Assembly (NCBI GenBank): GCA_034770075.1
Contig: JAVJAP010000206.1
Location: 372,001 to 436,000, forward strand
DNA from: Aralia elata
Taxonomy: Eukaryota > Streptophyta > Magnoliopsida > Apiales > Araliaceae
Length of the DNA stretch: 64,000 bases
Reading direction: 5' to 3'
Shown here piece after piece: positions 34,813 through 45,939 of the stretch. A program made the position numbers and the translations under genes. The notes beneath the pieces were generated by a model. That model saw only the letters and a program-made list of their open reading frames with translations. It was not told the origin of the DNA and made no database searches. Every line of letters starts with the position of its first letter. Within the stretch, counting starts at the first letter, position 1.

Positions 34813-37053
34813 TATAGGTTATAAACCTTAGGTAGGGGTACCTTAGGCTATAGCCGCAGAGATAAGGATAAGGAATAAACTCAAATAGAGTTTAAGTGCT
34901 AAAAGATGAATTTTTAGAAATTCATTATTAAGTAAGGAAAAAGATAAATAAGATTCAAAGAAGAATCTTGAAAAGTTATAAAGATAAGAATCTGGAGTTA
35001 TCTGACTCCAGTAGTAAAGATGAAAAGCTTAAATAAAATCATATAACATGATTAAAGGGAAATATAAGAAGATCGTAAAACAAAATGATCATGAGATAGA
35101 AAAGAATCGTAATATTACACGATTATAAGAAAGATCACAATGTGATTGGATTAACACATGGGATGATAGATGATCAACCGAATGATTGAAAATTTTACAG
35201 CAGAATTGTTGTACGAAAGTTGTACTATGAAATTGTACTATGTAAACTCATAAAACAGTGATTAATGTTGATATACGAATTAAATGAAATTCGTATTAAG
35301 TAAAGGGAAAGTTAGAATTAGGTGGGATTTCAATGGAGGACTCATGTTAGTGGTTGAGTTGTACGATTCCTGGTATGGGACGGGAATTTGTGCTTGATTT
35401 GACAACCACTTAGCTTCATATATTGATAATGATTGAAATATTGGTGTCGCGCTATCAATATACGTATGACAAGAAGGTGATTCTTTTCTCATATTTATAT
35501 TTGATAGTTAGAGAATATTAAGATTAGGTGCGAGTTCTTTAAACTCATACATATGATAAGTTCGTGAATCATAATCGTATGGTGGAACCCCTCAACGAAT
35601 GGACGATTTTGGTCTGACTAGGATAAGTTCCTAAACCCATATGATTGTGGTAAGTTTGATGAACTATACTGGAGTATAGAAATGGTTATGGATGAAGAAT
35701 TGAGGATTTTTAGTATAGTAAGCTTTAAGGATGATAGAAATAGATAGAATTATTAAGTAATGGATCATTGGAGAAATTGAAGTTGATGGTGGAAGCATAG
35801 GTATTCCAAATCTTCTAGCTATGATAGACTTCAAAATTTTTTTGACATCAAGTTAAATTCGCACTAATGTGCCTTTAAAAATAAAAATGAAAATTTTGTT
35901 ATCCTCAAAACAAAGTAACGAGTGTGTATAAGTGGGCTTCGAACCACTAACGCATCGTTACCTGTTGCGGCATGATAACACCAAAAATGAATATTTTAGT
36001 TTAGAACTGTTTAAAGAAGAGTACACTATTTATTTTGGCTAGACAAAAATGATTTAAAATATCAAAATGTATTTTTAAATAGTCATCAATGCATCATGGA
36101 ACCTGGTGTAGAATGACAGATGATAGAGTCATCAATGCAGATTAACCTAGTGTTTGATGTGATCATAGTATCGTCAACCCATTATGGTATGATGTGGTAT
36201 GACAAAGTCACAAAATGACGGAATCCTCAACCGACTGTAAATACAGTGCGGTATCATGACGTCATAAAATAATTTTTAAAATTTTAAACCAGTTAAAGGA
36301 AAGTCAATGCCAATTAAAAGTGGCTAGTTAAATGTTTCGATTGGTGTTCGAATTATTGGTATATGTCTAAGCTATTTGATTCGGCTAGACAAATGTCGTA
36401 ATAATTTATTGAATCGACATAAAAGATGTCAAAGTAAAGACCAGACTCAAATGATGTTCTAATAAAATAGACATAATATGATGTTGACTCAAGTATATGA
36501 TACAAGTTGGTATCTGACACAAGTTGGTGTCAGGTTGATGCAAGTTGGTATCAAATTGATGCAAGTTGGTATCCGACACAAGTTGATAAGCATTACGTGA
36601 TACAAGTTGGTATCAAATTGACACAAGTTGGTGTCAAGGTAATGCAATTTGATATTAAACGAACACAAGTTGGTGTTAGTTAAAATACCAGTTGGGGTAT
36701 AGTGGATATAAGTTGATATCCAACCAAAACGCGTATAGTCGTTTAAAGATGTAGATAAGAGATTTCCTGATCAGATGATATGGAATACTCTAGTTATGCG
36801 ATATGAGGAAGTTGACCTTAAAATTGTAAGCTCAAAAGATTTAGTCCGAAGATTATAGGACTTTCAGAGTAATAAGAAGATTGCATAGGTAATAGCAGTA
36901 AACTATAAAATGAAAAGATAGGTATACATGGAGATGCATGTTAATATAAATATGTGTATTAATATATGCTATGAGGTGATTAAATTCTAGCATTAATATT
37001 GAATGCTTTAAAATGAAGGATGAGAAAATAATGTATTTTTATTGTACAGAATA
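34813..37053. other. E3 non-coding leader
   Basis: About 2.2 kb between primer-binding site and gag with no supported ORF. It contains a purine-rich stretch (34860-35200), an inverted repeat GTAACGA...TCGTTAC around AGTGGGCTTCGAACCACT (35914-35961), and the hairpin array at 36499-36720. The leader ends TTTTATTGTACAG just before the gag ATG. Confidence 0.6.
36499..36720. repeat. Covarying AAGTTG-loop hairpin array in E3 leader
   Basis: Eleven 16-nt units in 222 bp. Perfect 5-bp stems: GATAC-AAGTTG-GTATC (36499-36514, 36599-36614), GACAC-AAGTTG-GTGTC (36516-36531, 36620-36635), AACAC-AAGTTG-GTGTT (36662-36677), ATACC-AGTTGG-GGTAT (36685-36700) and GATAT-AAGTTG-ATATC (36705-36720). Two units at 36537 and 36558 have GATGC/GTATC, with one G.T pair. 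Two (36575, 36641) are degenerate. Arms change together while the loop stays constant. Confidence 0.92.
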
Positions 37054-37831
37054 ATGCCGCCAAGGAGAAATCAGCGTAATCAATCTCAGGCAGAGAACGA
37101 TAATAGAGAGCAAGCAGATGTTATGCAACAGCTTGTGGATCGAATAATAGAGGCTATAAATAGAAACCTATATGATGAAAGGTGAAGCTAGTTTTTGGTG
37201 GGAGGTCAATCAGAACAGAGCTGGTGAGGAAATAGTAACTTGGGAACGGTTCAAAGAATTGTTCTTCGAGAATTACTTTCCTAAAGGTATGCTGAGTCAG
37301 ATGGAGATAAAATTTCTTGAGCTGAAGCAGGAGGACATGACAGTTTCCTAATATGCAGCCAAATTTAATGAGCTAGCAAGGTTTGCTCCACATCAAGTGG
37401 ACATTGAAGAAAGAAAGGCGCGTAGGTTCAAGCAAGGTTTAAAACCTTCACTCTACGATAAATTATCGGTATTGCAAGTCGACTCATTTGGAGCGATCTT
37501 AGAAAAGGCTATGATAGCCGAGGGAGGAAGCAAAGAGTTAGATCAACTCTATTGTAAAGGTAAGATCAAGAAGAATCGGGCGGAGGGAAGTCGTAAGAGA
37601 AAATGGGAAAAATATTCTAATAAAGGGCGAGGAGACTCGAAGAAAAATAAAGCCAAAATGTGCTATAATTGTGGGCAAAAGGGACATATCTCTCCTAATT
37701 GCCCCAACCTAAAGAAAGGCGTATGCTTTACTTGTGGATCAGCGGATCATCAGGCAAAGAATTGTCCAAGGAGAGGGACGGGTGGAAAGAGCAGTGGTAA
37801 TCCAACACTTGCTAAATTGGTTGATATGTAA
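37054..37831 (+). pseudogene. gag: E3 gag remnant with two zinc knuckles
   Basis: Starts MPPRR like E2 gag. After about 38 residues there is a deletion of the first half of the capsid-like domain, with a frame change near 37160. The second half then runs to TAA at 37349-37351 (where Ser-Glu is expected), and continues from there (EERKARRFKQGLKPSLYD) to two zinc knuckles, CYNCGQKGHISPNC and CFTCGSADHQAKNC. It stops at 37829-37831, soon followed by the polypurine tract. No protease or pol follows. Close in sequence to E2 gag. Confidence 0.88.
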
Positions 37832-37904
37832 GAATATATCTTTGATAAAGGTAGTAATGAAATTTTATATGTACTTTTGATGTAATAGTGATTCCGGGGA
37901 TGGA

Positions 37905-37924
37905 ATCCTTATAAGGGGGAAGAA
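37905..37924 (+). promoter_or_regulatory. E3 polypurine tract
   Basis: ATCCTTATAAGGGGGAAGAA directly before the TG of the 3' LTR; preceded by GTGATTCCGGGGATGG as in E2 and E10. Confidence 0.85.
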
Positions 37925-40900
37925 TGTGACAACCCGAAAATTTATAAGATTTATTTATAAGATCTTGAATGATAAATTAAAGGTTAAAGAATAAAACCTA
38001 GATTGGAATTAGAGGATTGATTAAAAATTTTGAAAAAAACCTATATGGTTTAATATTTGATAGAATGTGACGTTTCAAAATTTTAAAATATACTAAATTA
38101 AGAATTTAATTAAATAAAATTCTTATGAAATGATATGTTATGTGATATTGTGTTTCATACGTGAATATGAACTATGCAATATGTGACTTTTATGCTTAAT
38201 AAATATATTATTATTATATATTTATTATATGTAAATAAATTGTAGGGGTAATTTAATTAAAAGAAATGAGATGGATAAAATTAATCTATCGATGTAAGTT
38301 AAATAATATATAAATTATTTTAAATTAGTGGCATTAGATATACTTAAGGTATAACCAACATTTTATTAAGAAAATCATGTATTACGTTAATGGATGTGAT
38401 GTATGTATGTTTTTAATGTAGTAAATATATTATTATATTTATTACAGTTAAATTATTGGGAACAATTTATAGAAAGGAAAAGAAAATAGTTAATTTAAGT
38501 ATACATAAATATTGTATACTTTAAATAAAGGATATTAAAATAAATTCTATCATTGAATTATTTTAATAAAGAGAGAATATTATTTTAATTGTAATATCTT
38601 ATTTATTGAATAAATTTCTATTTTTAAGGAAATATGAGTGAATGTGTGTTATGTGAATTAAATAAGTTAGTTAATTTATTTAATTTAAGTAAGAAAAAGA
38701 ATTAGTTAATTTATTTAGTTTAAGTAAGCAAAGAAATGGAAAGGAAAGATATGTAACATATTTATAAATATTATAAATATGAGAAGCTTAGAAACTTAAG
38801 TGATTAATTTAATAGTCCACGTAGTAAGAAAATACTAGTGGACTAGCCTAGTTAGTTTATTAACCAAGCCCACTCATTTAATTAATCATGAACTTGGATA
38901 ATTAATGTGTGGACTTATTAAAATTAGCCCAACATCTAATTAAATTAGTAGCCAAACATGGATTACAAATAAAAGGAAACTAGTGTAACTTAATCATTAT
39001 ATATTAGGTATAAAAAATTAAATAACCTTAAGGGTTATGGTATGGGAGAATAATAGTATTTAAAATAAATACTAACCCTAGGAGATTTATTTTATATATC
39101 TCAACTAATTAATTTTATAACCTAATTAAAGTAAGTCTAATTGGGTTAGGAAATTAAATGTACATGTGTAAGGATTTAAATTACAAATGAATGGACTAGA
39201 AACCCTAATTAAATATATAGGGCAATATAGAACTTATGTGTAGAATCATTCTAATTTTCATGGCCCAAATATATTAATTGGAAAGCCCAAATGAATTAAG
39301 TGGGAGCCCAAACTTTAGCCAACTTGGGAGGGGCTTTTTAGTCATTTTACTAAGCAAATTTGGCAAGAAAAATAAAGCAAAAATTGAGCCAAAATTGAAG
39401 GGGCCAGCCGCCTATTGGACCCCACCATGGGATGAGGTGTTAAAGTTTTAGGAGTTAGCTTCTAAGGATGGAAAAAGAAGTACAAAAGTAGTAATGATGA
39501 TCCATCATCAAGTTGTCAAATTGTGTAAGATGAATACTTCCTAATGATGGAAAAATAGATAGATACAATACATGTATCTATGGAATATCTAAGTAATTAG
39601 ATTTAGTAAAACAAAAAAATAGCTTTGTTCATCTTTCTCTTTCTTAGTAACTTAGAGAGAGAAAATTAGGGAGAAAGAAATAAAGAGAGAGAAAGAGAAA
39701 TTAAAATTGAAAGGGATGATAGAGAGAGCCATGGGCAGGAGAGGAAGAAAGAGAGTTTTGGTTGTGTGATTTTAACTCCATAACCAAGCTTGGGAAGAAG
39801 GAGAAAGAAAATAAAGCTAAGGTATAAATTTTTACCTTAATCTAGTTTATTTTCTTTTATTTTGGTTTAATTTTGTTGATAAGAAGTTTATGATATCAAA
39901 TTTAAAAACTCTTGATCTATATATTAATAAGTGTATTATATGTAGATCTTGCATGACGGGTGTTGATTTGTTCAAAAGAAAAGAAAAGAAAACTAGTTTG
40001 TTGTAAAAGGGTTAGAAAACCCTAGCTTTCTCTCACTTTATATGAGTACCAATTGAAATCTATGTACTCTTTTTGTGATCCGTCAAAGAAAGGTATAGAT
40101 ATATAAGTTAAGTGTTAAGTCCAAGTGGTAGAACTGAAAAATAATAAATTTCTAAGCCGTGGGGGCTGTTTTGGTAAAAACAGTCCAGGTGGTTCAAAGG
40201 GGAAAAAAGGTTGTTATAGGGCAGTCCCATCCAGGGGCATGTTCATCATCTTTTTATGCTCTAAAAGTTTTAGGAAACTTGGGAGTGATAATAGGGGATG
40301 TTATATGAGTCTTGTAAAAATTTGAGAATTTTTGGCCTTGTAGAATGAAAGTTATGAATTTTATGGTGAAGGACCTCAAATCGGGAAAATGGACCAAACC
40401 CGCTGACCTCTACTCTATGTGCACTATTTGGACCCCTTGAAAGGTGCAATAAATTCAGGGTTTTTTACCACGGAAAATATAGAGAGTTAGGTAGCTCCTG
40501 TCCAAAAATCACCGCATTCCGATTTGTAACGAAAAATCTATGGCTAAAATAAAAACGTAGAGTTTTTTGACGAAAACGGCTACAATTAGAGTTCTATAAA
40601 TCCGATGACCACGAACTTTTAACTGGGAGTACTTGTTAATATGTATAAGATGCTATAAAAAATTTGCAGTCATCGGAGTTGTGCAAGATAGTGATCATTG
40701 TTATTAGTTTTGAAAGTTAAAACAGACGTGTGAAAAATGTTAAAGGAAATTGAAAACTTTCATAAAAAAGTATTTGTGAGTATGGAATATATGTACATAT
40801 GTGTGGCAAGATTTGAAGAAAATAAAAATCGATAATTAAAAGAGGTTAAGTCATTTTAAGAATGCAGCTTCCAATACGGTTTGCTGTATTCATATTTCGG

Positions 40901-42305
40901 TTTGCTGAATTGATTGAATCCGGCTTGCTGAATTGATGAATATAGTTTGCTGAATTAATGAATCCGGTTTGCTGAATTAGTGAATCTAGCTTGCTGAATT
41001 ATAGGATAGTTTGAATCTAGGGTGCTGGATTGGATGCTAGTTTGAATCTAGGTTACTGGATTAGTATGTTTAGATAATCCAACTTGCTGGTTTAGGTATT
41101 CAAGCTTAATAGATTATAAAGAGAAATTATAAAATGAAAGACTTAGTGTTAAGTCATAAGATTTATGATAAACTAGTAGTACGGTCGTGTTCTTTAATAG
41201 TTGATGTATAGTAGCTGGGCTAAACAATTCCTTCAGGGAGCGGAGGTATATACGAACTAACAACCGATCTAACTCACTGTGAAAACAGTGTAAACGAGAC
41301 GGAAACTAGTTTGTTGGTTGTTTGTGGGAAACCACTCAGCATACTATATTGAACACTGTTAAAGACTCGATGTATACTAGCTTTTGAAATATGAATGCGT
41401 ATGGTGCTAAGGTGTTATCTAATATTTAGTTATGTGGTTAAATGTTAGATAATCTATTGATAAAGAAGTGATATATGTGATGCTAATTGAAAGATGAATC
41501 TTATAACTGATAGGTTTTTCATAAGAGATTAAGTTAAATTGCGTAGCAGTAATCGACGGTACAAGAAAGTTTCCTTAATCTTACTCAAATTTATATTGAG
41601 CAAGTTTCCTATTCTTGAGCAAGTTCCATCTTACTCAACTTTTACATTGAGCAAGTTCCTTAACTCAAACTCGAGTTATTATGTTTCAAGCATGCTGGTG
41701 GATTAATTATTGATAATTATTCCACATCTATGTTTATTGATTCACACTTAGTGCATGTTGCATATGTTCATCAGGTATGAAAGGCTGATCACCTTTATTA
41801 CCTTAAGGTTCAGTTAAATTTGTTCATGGTCATTATTGACACCCTGTATTATTGAATTCAATCATTCAATCATTGAAAATTGTGATTCATGCTCTTTCAC
41901 AATTATTATATTGTTGAAAAGTTCTAAAGCTTATTCATTCTTTCAATTATGATATATCTGTATTGTATTTAAACTTGCTAAGCAAAGTAGTTGCTCACCC
42001 TTGCTATATCATAATAACAAATTTCAGATTTAAGGCGAACGTTCGAGGAAAGACAGTACAAAAGCTAAGGACAAGATTAGATGGTTATGCATGTTAACTA
42101 ATTAGTTATCTGATGTAAATGATATTGTAAACCTTTTAAGTTACTGAAGGTATGTATTAAAATAAAGGTTATAGACCTTGGGATATGTAGCAGAGATTAT
42201 TGTATAAATAATTTATGTTTATATCTTCTGCAGTAGTTGTAAATATGATGTATCGTGACGCACCAGGTCTGAGGTTTAAGGGACCCGGGTTTGGGGGTGT
42301 TCACA
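37925..42305 (+). repeat. E3 3' LTR (4381 bp)
   Basis: Starts TGTGACAACCC, ends GGGGGTGTTCACA. It aligns along its whole length to the split 5' LTR, with a roughly 40-bp local duplication near 38690 and an extra GCAAGTT unit near 41605. The GA-rich leader (39650-39820) ends AAG|GTATAAAT; the acceptor-like ATTTCAG ends at 42027. No coding sequence. Confidence 0.93.
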
Positions 42306-45124
42306 TGTGCTGATGGAATTCTGGTCTCCAAAGTGAAGGGGTTCACATTAAAGATCAATATAGTAGAGATGAATATTCTTTTGGGATGGGTTAATCAAGG
42401 CGTCACTTCTCTTGATAAAGTATATGTGAAAGAAGGACTCATGCTAATCGGTCACAAAAAGAACCCTGATCTGAGGGGTATCAAGATGAAAGAATTTCTA
42501 GCTGAGTATGAGTTTCTTGCTGACATTATTGGCAAATACATTCTATGCAATGACTTAGCTCATGGCTCTATTAAAGAACTACAGCTGAAGTTAATGATAG
42601 TCATCATCATGAAGACCCAACTAAACTTTGGTGTTATCTTCATGAGTTGGATAGCCAAGTGGGTAGATAAGGCTGGCAAAAAGAAGGTTGTAGGTAAACC
42701 GGTCCCTAAAATGTTCTATGGATGGTTTATCAGCATCTTACTGAAGAAAAAGATAAAGAAATTAATCGGGGATGAAGAAGGTGAAGTTCTAAATGTAAAC
42801 AAGAAGATCACCCCTAGATTATTTGTAAACTGGAAGAAGAGCCCAGTTGAAGGTCTTCAGTCCAAGCAATCCAAAGGCAATGATCGCACCATCAGTGAGA
42901 TTTAAAACCCTAAAAAAGGAAAGGCTAAAAGAAAAGTTGCTACCATTCAAGAGGAAGCTTCACAAGGGTCTACTGTTTTTCCCATTCATGAGGTCTTGGC
43001 TTCAACTACAGAGCAACCTCTAAAGAAGAAAAAGTCAGAAGAGGTGAGCAAAAGTAATGGAGGAAAAGCTGGAGAAATGATCGTCGAGCAATCTTACTCT
43101 TCGATTGTAGAGCCCATCCAACAAGAACAAGACGAGACGACACTGATAACTGATGAGCCTGAGCCATTAGATGAAAATGAATTGGTTGTGACGATCTTAT
43201 ATCCTAAGCCAAAGGATAAGTCTCCAAAGGTAGTACAATCATTCAAGACCATCTCTAAGGGGGAGAAAGAGAGAAATCAGCAAAACAATTCATCAGATGA
43301 TTCTTTGAAAATTACTCAAGTAATTCACAATCAGGACATTGATGAAGCCGTCAGTCCCATGGTGATTAAACCTGAAGATCCAGACTGTGAGGAGGAGCTA
43401 CAAGAATCTTCTAAAAAAATCACTCCTCAATCCCATACAGATGAACCAGGGCTGACCAGGATAGTACTAACTGGAAGGGAGATTCCAAAAACATCTCCTC
43501 GTCTTCCAAATGAATTTATTGGATCAGGAGAAAGATGAATGAGAATAATGCATTCCAAAGATGCTCTCTATGAACTCTACTCTAACCTCGAGATAGATCG
43601 AAGGACCACTCTCTATAATCAGGAAGATGATCAGTTGTTCAACTTAATGCCTTTGGTAAGAGCAATAGCTCGAAGAAATCATAGCTTTATCAGATGGAAT
43701 TTTTCTCGATATCCAAACTTAAAGCCGATGGCACAAAATTTCCTAAGAGTTCTCATCCATGACACCAAAATAATCTACAATGAACCTTATTTCTCATTCT
43801 GTCGATCTGATAAGGTAACCTTTGTACCTAACTCTTTATTTACTCGTCACTCTCTTTGTCCCTTGTTCGCTTGTTATGAAGAGATTGTAACAATACCTTC
43901 TACTATCTCAGAACAATCATCATCTCCTTCTAACCACTCTACGATCGTAGAGTCTCAACACTCTACGGACGATGAACAAAATCTTATTCTCACAAACCCC
44001 ACAGTCGTAAAATCTCAACATTCTACGGATGATATATTTTGTTCGTTTTCCCTAATCGTCAAGTCCCAATACTTTACGATTGACATAGAAACCCTTATAG
44101 ACACACACATACCTTTCTCTCCAATACATATGACTTATAAATCTCCATCCCCCACATCCTCCCTAATCGTAGAGTCCCAACACCCTACGATTGATATAGA
44201 TACTACTAAATTCATTCTACCTCCTTCTCTTCATAATTCTAAATAGCCTCTCATGTTCCAAATTCACACACAAATATTTCTTTTTCACTTCCACCTATAC
44301 GAACAAATATTCCTTTCTCATACAATAATGAATTCTTTGATCTTACTCTAGCTATCCAAAATCTCTCTGGGAGTAATAAGGCTGGCTCTAAAGCTCAATT
44401 AAGTCAACTATTGGATCGTCTTATGAATATTCCTACCAAAGATCAATTATCTGATCTCACTGCTCAAATGACTCTGGATATTGATCAAAGGGTCGACGAA
44501 AATTCTATTGAGCTCCATCAAAAGCTGAACAAAATTGCTAACGCAGCAAGTGAAGTTCCTGGAGATATGGGAAAGGAATTCCACAAGCGAATGAGAGAAA
44601 TGTTTAAAGATATATCCTCTAGCTTGACTAAAAGGGATCAAGTATTCCTCCAAAGGATTGAAAATCATAAAAAGGTTATGTTGTCACTTCAACAACGAAA
44701 TGAAAACTCCATTCGACTCATATCAAAGAAAGTCTTGGACTTGAGCACTAATATTATCAAGTTCAAAGAAATGATGAGCACTCGAACTAAAGTGTCATGG
44801 CTCTTGTACATCAATAGCAAGATCAAGTTAATGCCAGACAACAAGAAATTAAAACTGACATCAATGTGTCCACTACTCAACTTCAAGAACTTGTTAATCT
44901 TATCAAAACACTCTCCAACTGCTCCAACTCCAACTCTGCCTCTACAAATAGAAAGAGATGTAAGGGGGATTCATATTCAACAAGAAGAAGAGGAAGATTC
45001 TGAAGTTGGAGCAAGGGATGTGTTAGAAATCCACACAACGGAAGTAGAGGGGAGAGAAGCTTACTACAAAAGGAGAGAAGAAGAACGAAGAGATCCTTCC
45101 AAGTTCAAAAGGGCAAAGAAATAG
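42306..45124 (+). pseudogene. E9 3' (env-position) ORF, remainder
   Basis: Fragments: 42311-42905 (ADGILVSKVKGF...ILLGW, a globular domain resembling the plant transposon-protein domain), stop TAA at 42903-42905, then 42996-43538 (acidic, Ser-rich), 43539-44246 (with repeated IVESQHPT-like motifs), a TAG at 44244, and 44411-45124 (a coiled coil followed by a charged tail). The stops at 42903 and 44244 could be former Gln codons. No transmembrane segment or signal peptide is evident, so calling it an envelope gene would not be justified. Confidence 0.7.
43936..44200. repeat. CTCTACGATCGTAGAG palindromes in E9 3' ORF
   Basis: ACTCTACGATCGTAGAGT at 43936-43953 is a perfect 18-bp palindrome. Four spaced copies of the pattern TCGTAGAGTCYCAACAYTCT ACG follow (43944, 44006, 44066, 44165), and they code the repeated peptide IVESQ. 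The same octamer TCGTAGAG recurs at 20805-20940 and 45500-45780. Confidence 0.8.
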
Positions 45125-45344
45125 AGTGAGTGATTGCAAGTAGAAAGATATATACTTTCGTGTGTTGAAAAATATTTATTGTAAATCATCACACATTGTA
45201 CTTAAATATATATCAATAAAATTCACTCTTTCGATCTAGAAAATACAATTTCTTACTGTATGATTAGGATATGTTTACTTTTGTGTTCTTTGCATCATAG
45301 AATTGGTGGATGTTCTGAAACTACTAGTTTTTATCATCATCAAA

Positions 45345-45939
45345 TAGGGGGAGATTATTAAGATTTGCATGGTTAAATTTGATGTTGTGTGTTTGATAAA
45401 AGCTGTAACCAGTAGTTTGTTGTATAGTCCTTAAAAAGTGTATATTGTACAAAGACTTAGAATAGAACGATCAAACTTGTTAGGTTGATCCTCTAAGATG
45501 ATATAATGTATAAATGATAGGATCAAATCGATCGTATAGTATTGTTAAATGATCGTAGAGTTACTCTGCTTGTTCGTAGAGCATAAAAAAAAAGATCGCA
45601 GAGCTGCCAAGAAATTATAGAGTAAAAAAAAGGTGGCAGAATCTGCTCAAGCTTCGTAGAATGTTCATCATTGAGTGCCTGTTGTAGAACAGATAAAAGA
45701 GAGCAGATCATAGAAAGCACTTCACTGAGTAGTTCTCCACTTATAGAATAATTAGTCCGTAGAGTCCTGTACGTAGAACAAGTCAAGTCTTCTACAACAC
45801 ATCTGAAACATAAAGCCATGCAGACTATAGATCCCAAGAAGTTTTTTGATCAGATAGTATGTGTCTAAACAGCTATATTGGAGACGTGATATCCCTAGAA
45901 TCAAGGAGATAAAAGTACAAACAGATATGTTATGTTAGA
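45345..45939 (+). repeat. E9 polypurine tract and truncated 3' LTR
   Basis: AATAGGGGGAGATTA is typical of copia elements; the exact LTR start a few bases later is uncertain. The LTR part has many TCGTAGAG, GTAGAAC and GATCGCAGAG repeats (45490-45785). Its end is missing. Confidence 0.65.

Larger units (their letters stand above)
23295..42305 (+). mobile_element. E3: gag-only gypsy element, 19 kb with nested insertions
   Basis: TG...CA ends with 5-bp duplication TGTGC on both sides. The 5' LTR is 23295-34797 because E4 sits in it (about 4.3 kb without E4); the 3' LTR is 37925-42305 (4381 bp). The interior (34798-37924) has a mutated iMet primer-binding site, a 2.2 kb non-coding leader with a hairpin array, a decayed gag with two zinc knuckles, then directly the polypurine tract. 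Protease, RT, RNase H and integrase are absent, so it depended on proteins of another element. The LTRs differ by several percent and by indels, so it is older than E1. It lies in the 3' ORF of copia E9. Confidence 0.95.
42306..45939 (+). mobile_element. E9 (right part): copia 3' ORF, polypurine tract and LTR
   Basis: Resumes after the TGTGC duplication. Includes the rest of the 3' ORF (to 45124), an untranslated tail, AATAGGGGGAGATTATT (about 45345-45361) as polypurine tract, and the first ~570 bp of the LTR, cut at 45940 by E10. Confidence 0.85.

Noticed and set aside
35914..35961. tRNA-like T-loop (GGTTCGAAG on the minus strand) in the E3 leader
   Set aside because: The arm lengths do not fit a T-arm well and no acceptor, D or anticodon arm could be placed; it looks like one more inverted repeat.
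36499..36720. CRISPR array
   Set aside because: Repeats are spaced irregularly, units are only 16 nt, arms vary, and the sequence is plant nuclear DNA within a retrotransposon.
42311..45124. Envelope glycoprotein gene in copia E9
   Set aside because: No signal peptide, transmembrane segment or glycoprotein pattern is visible; only its position is env-like.
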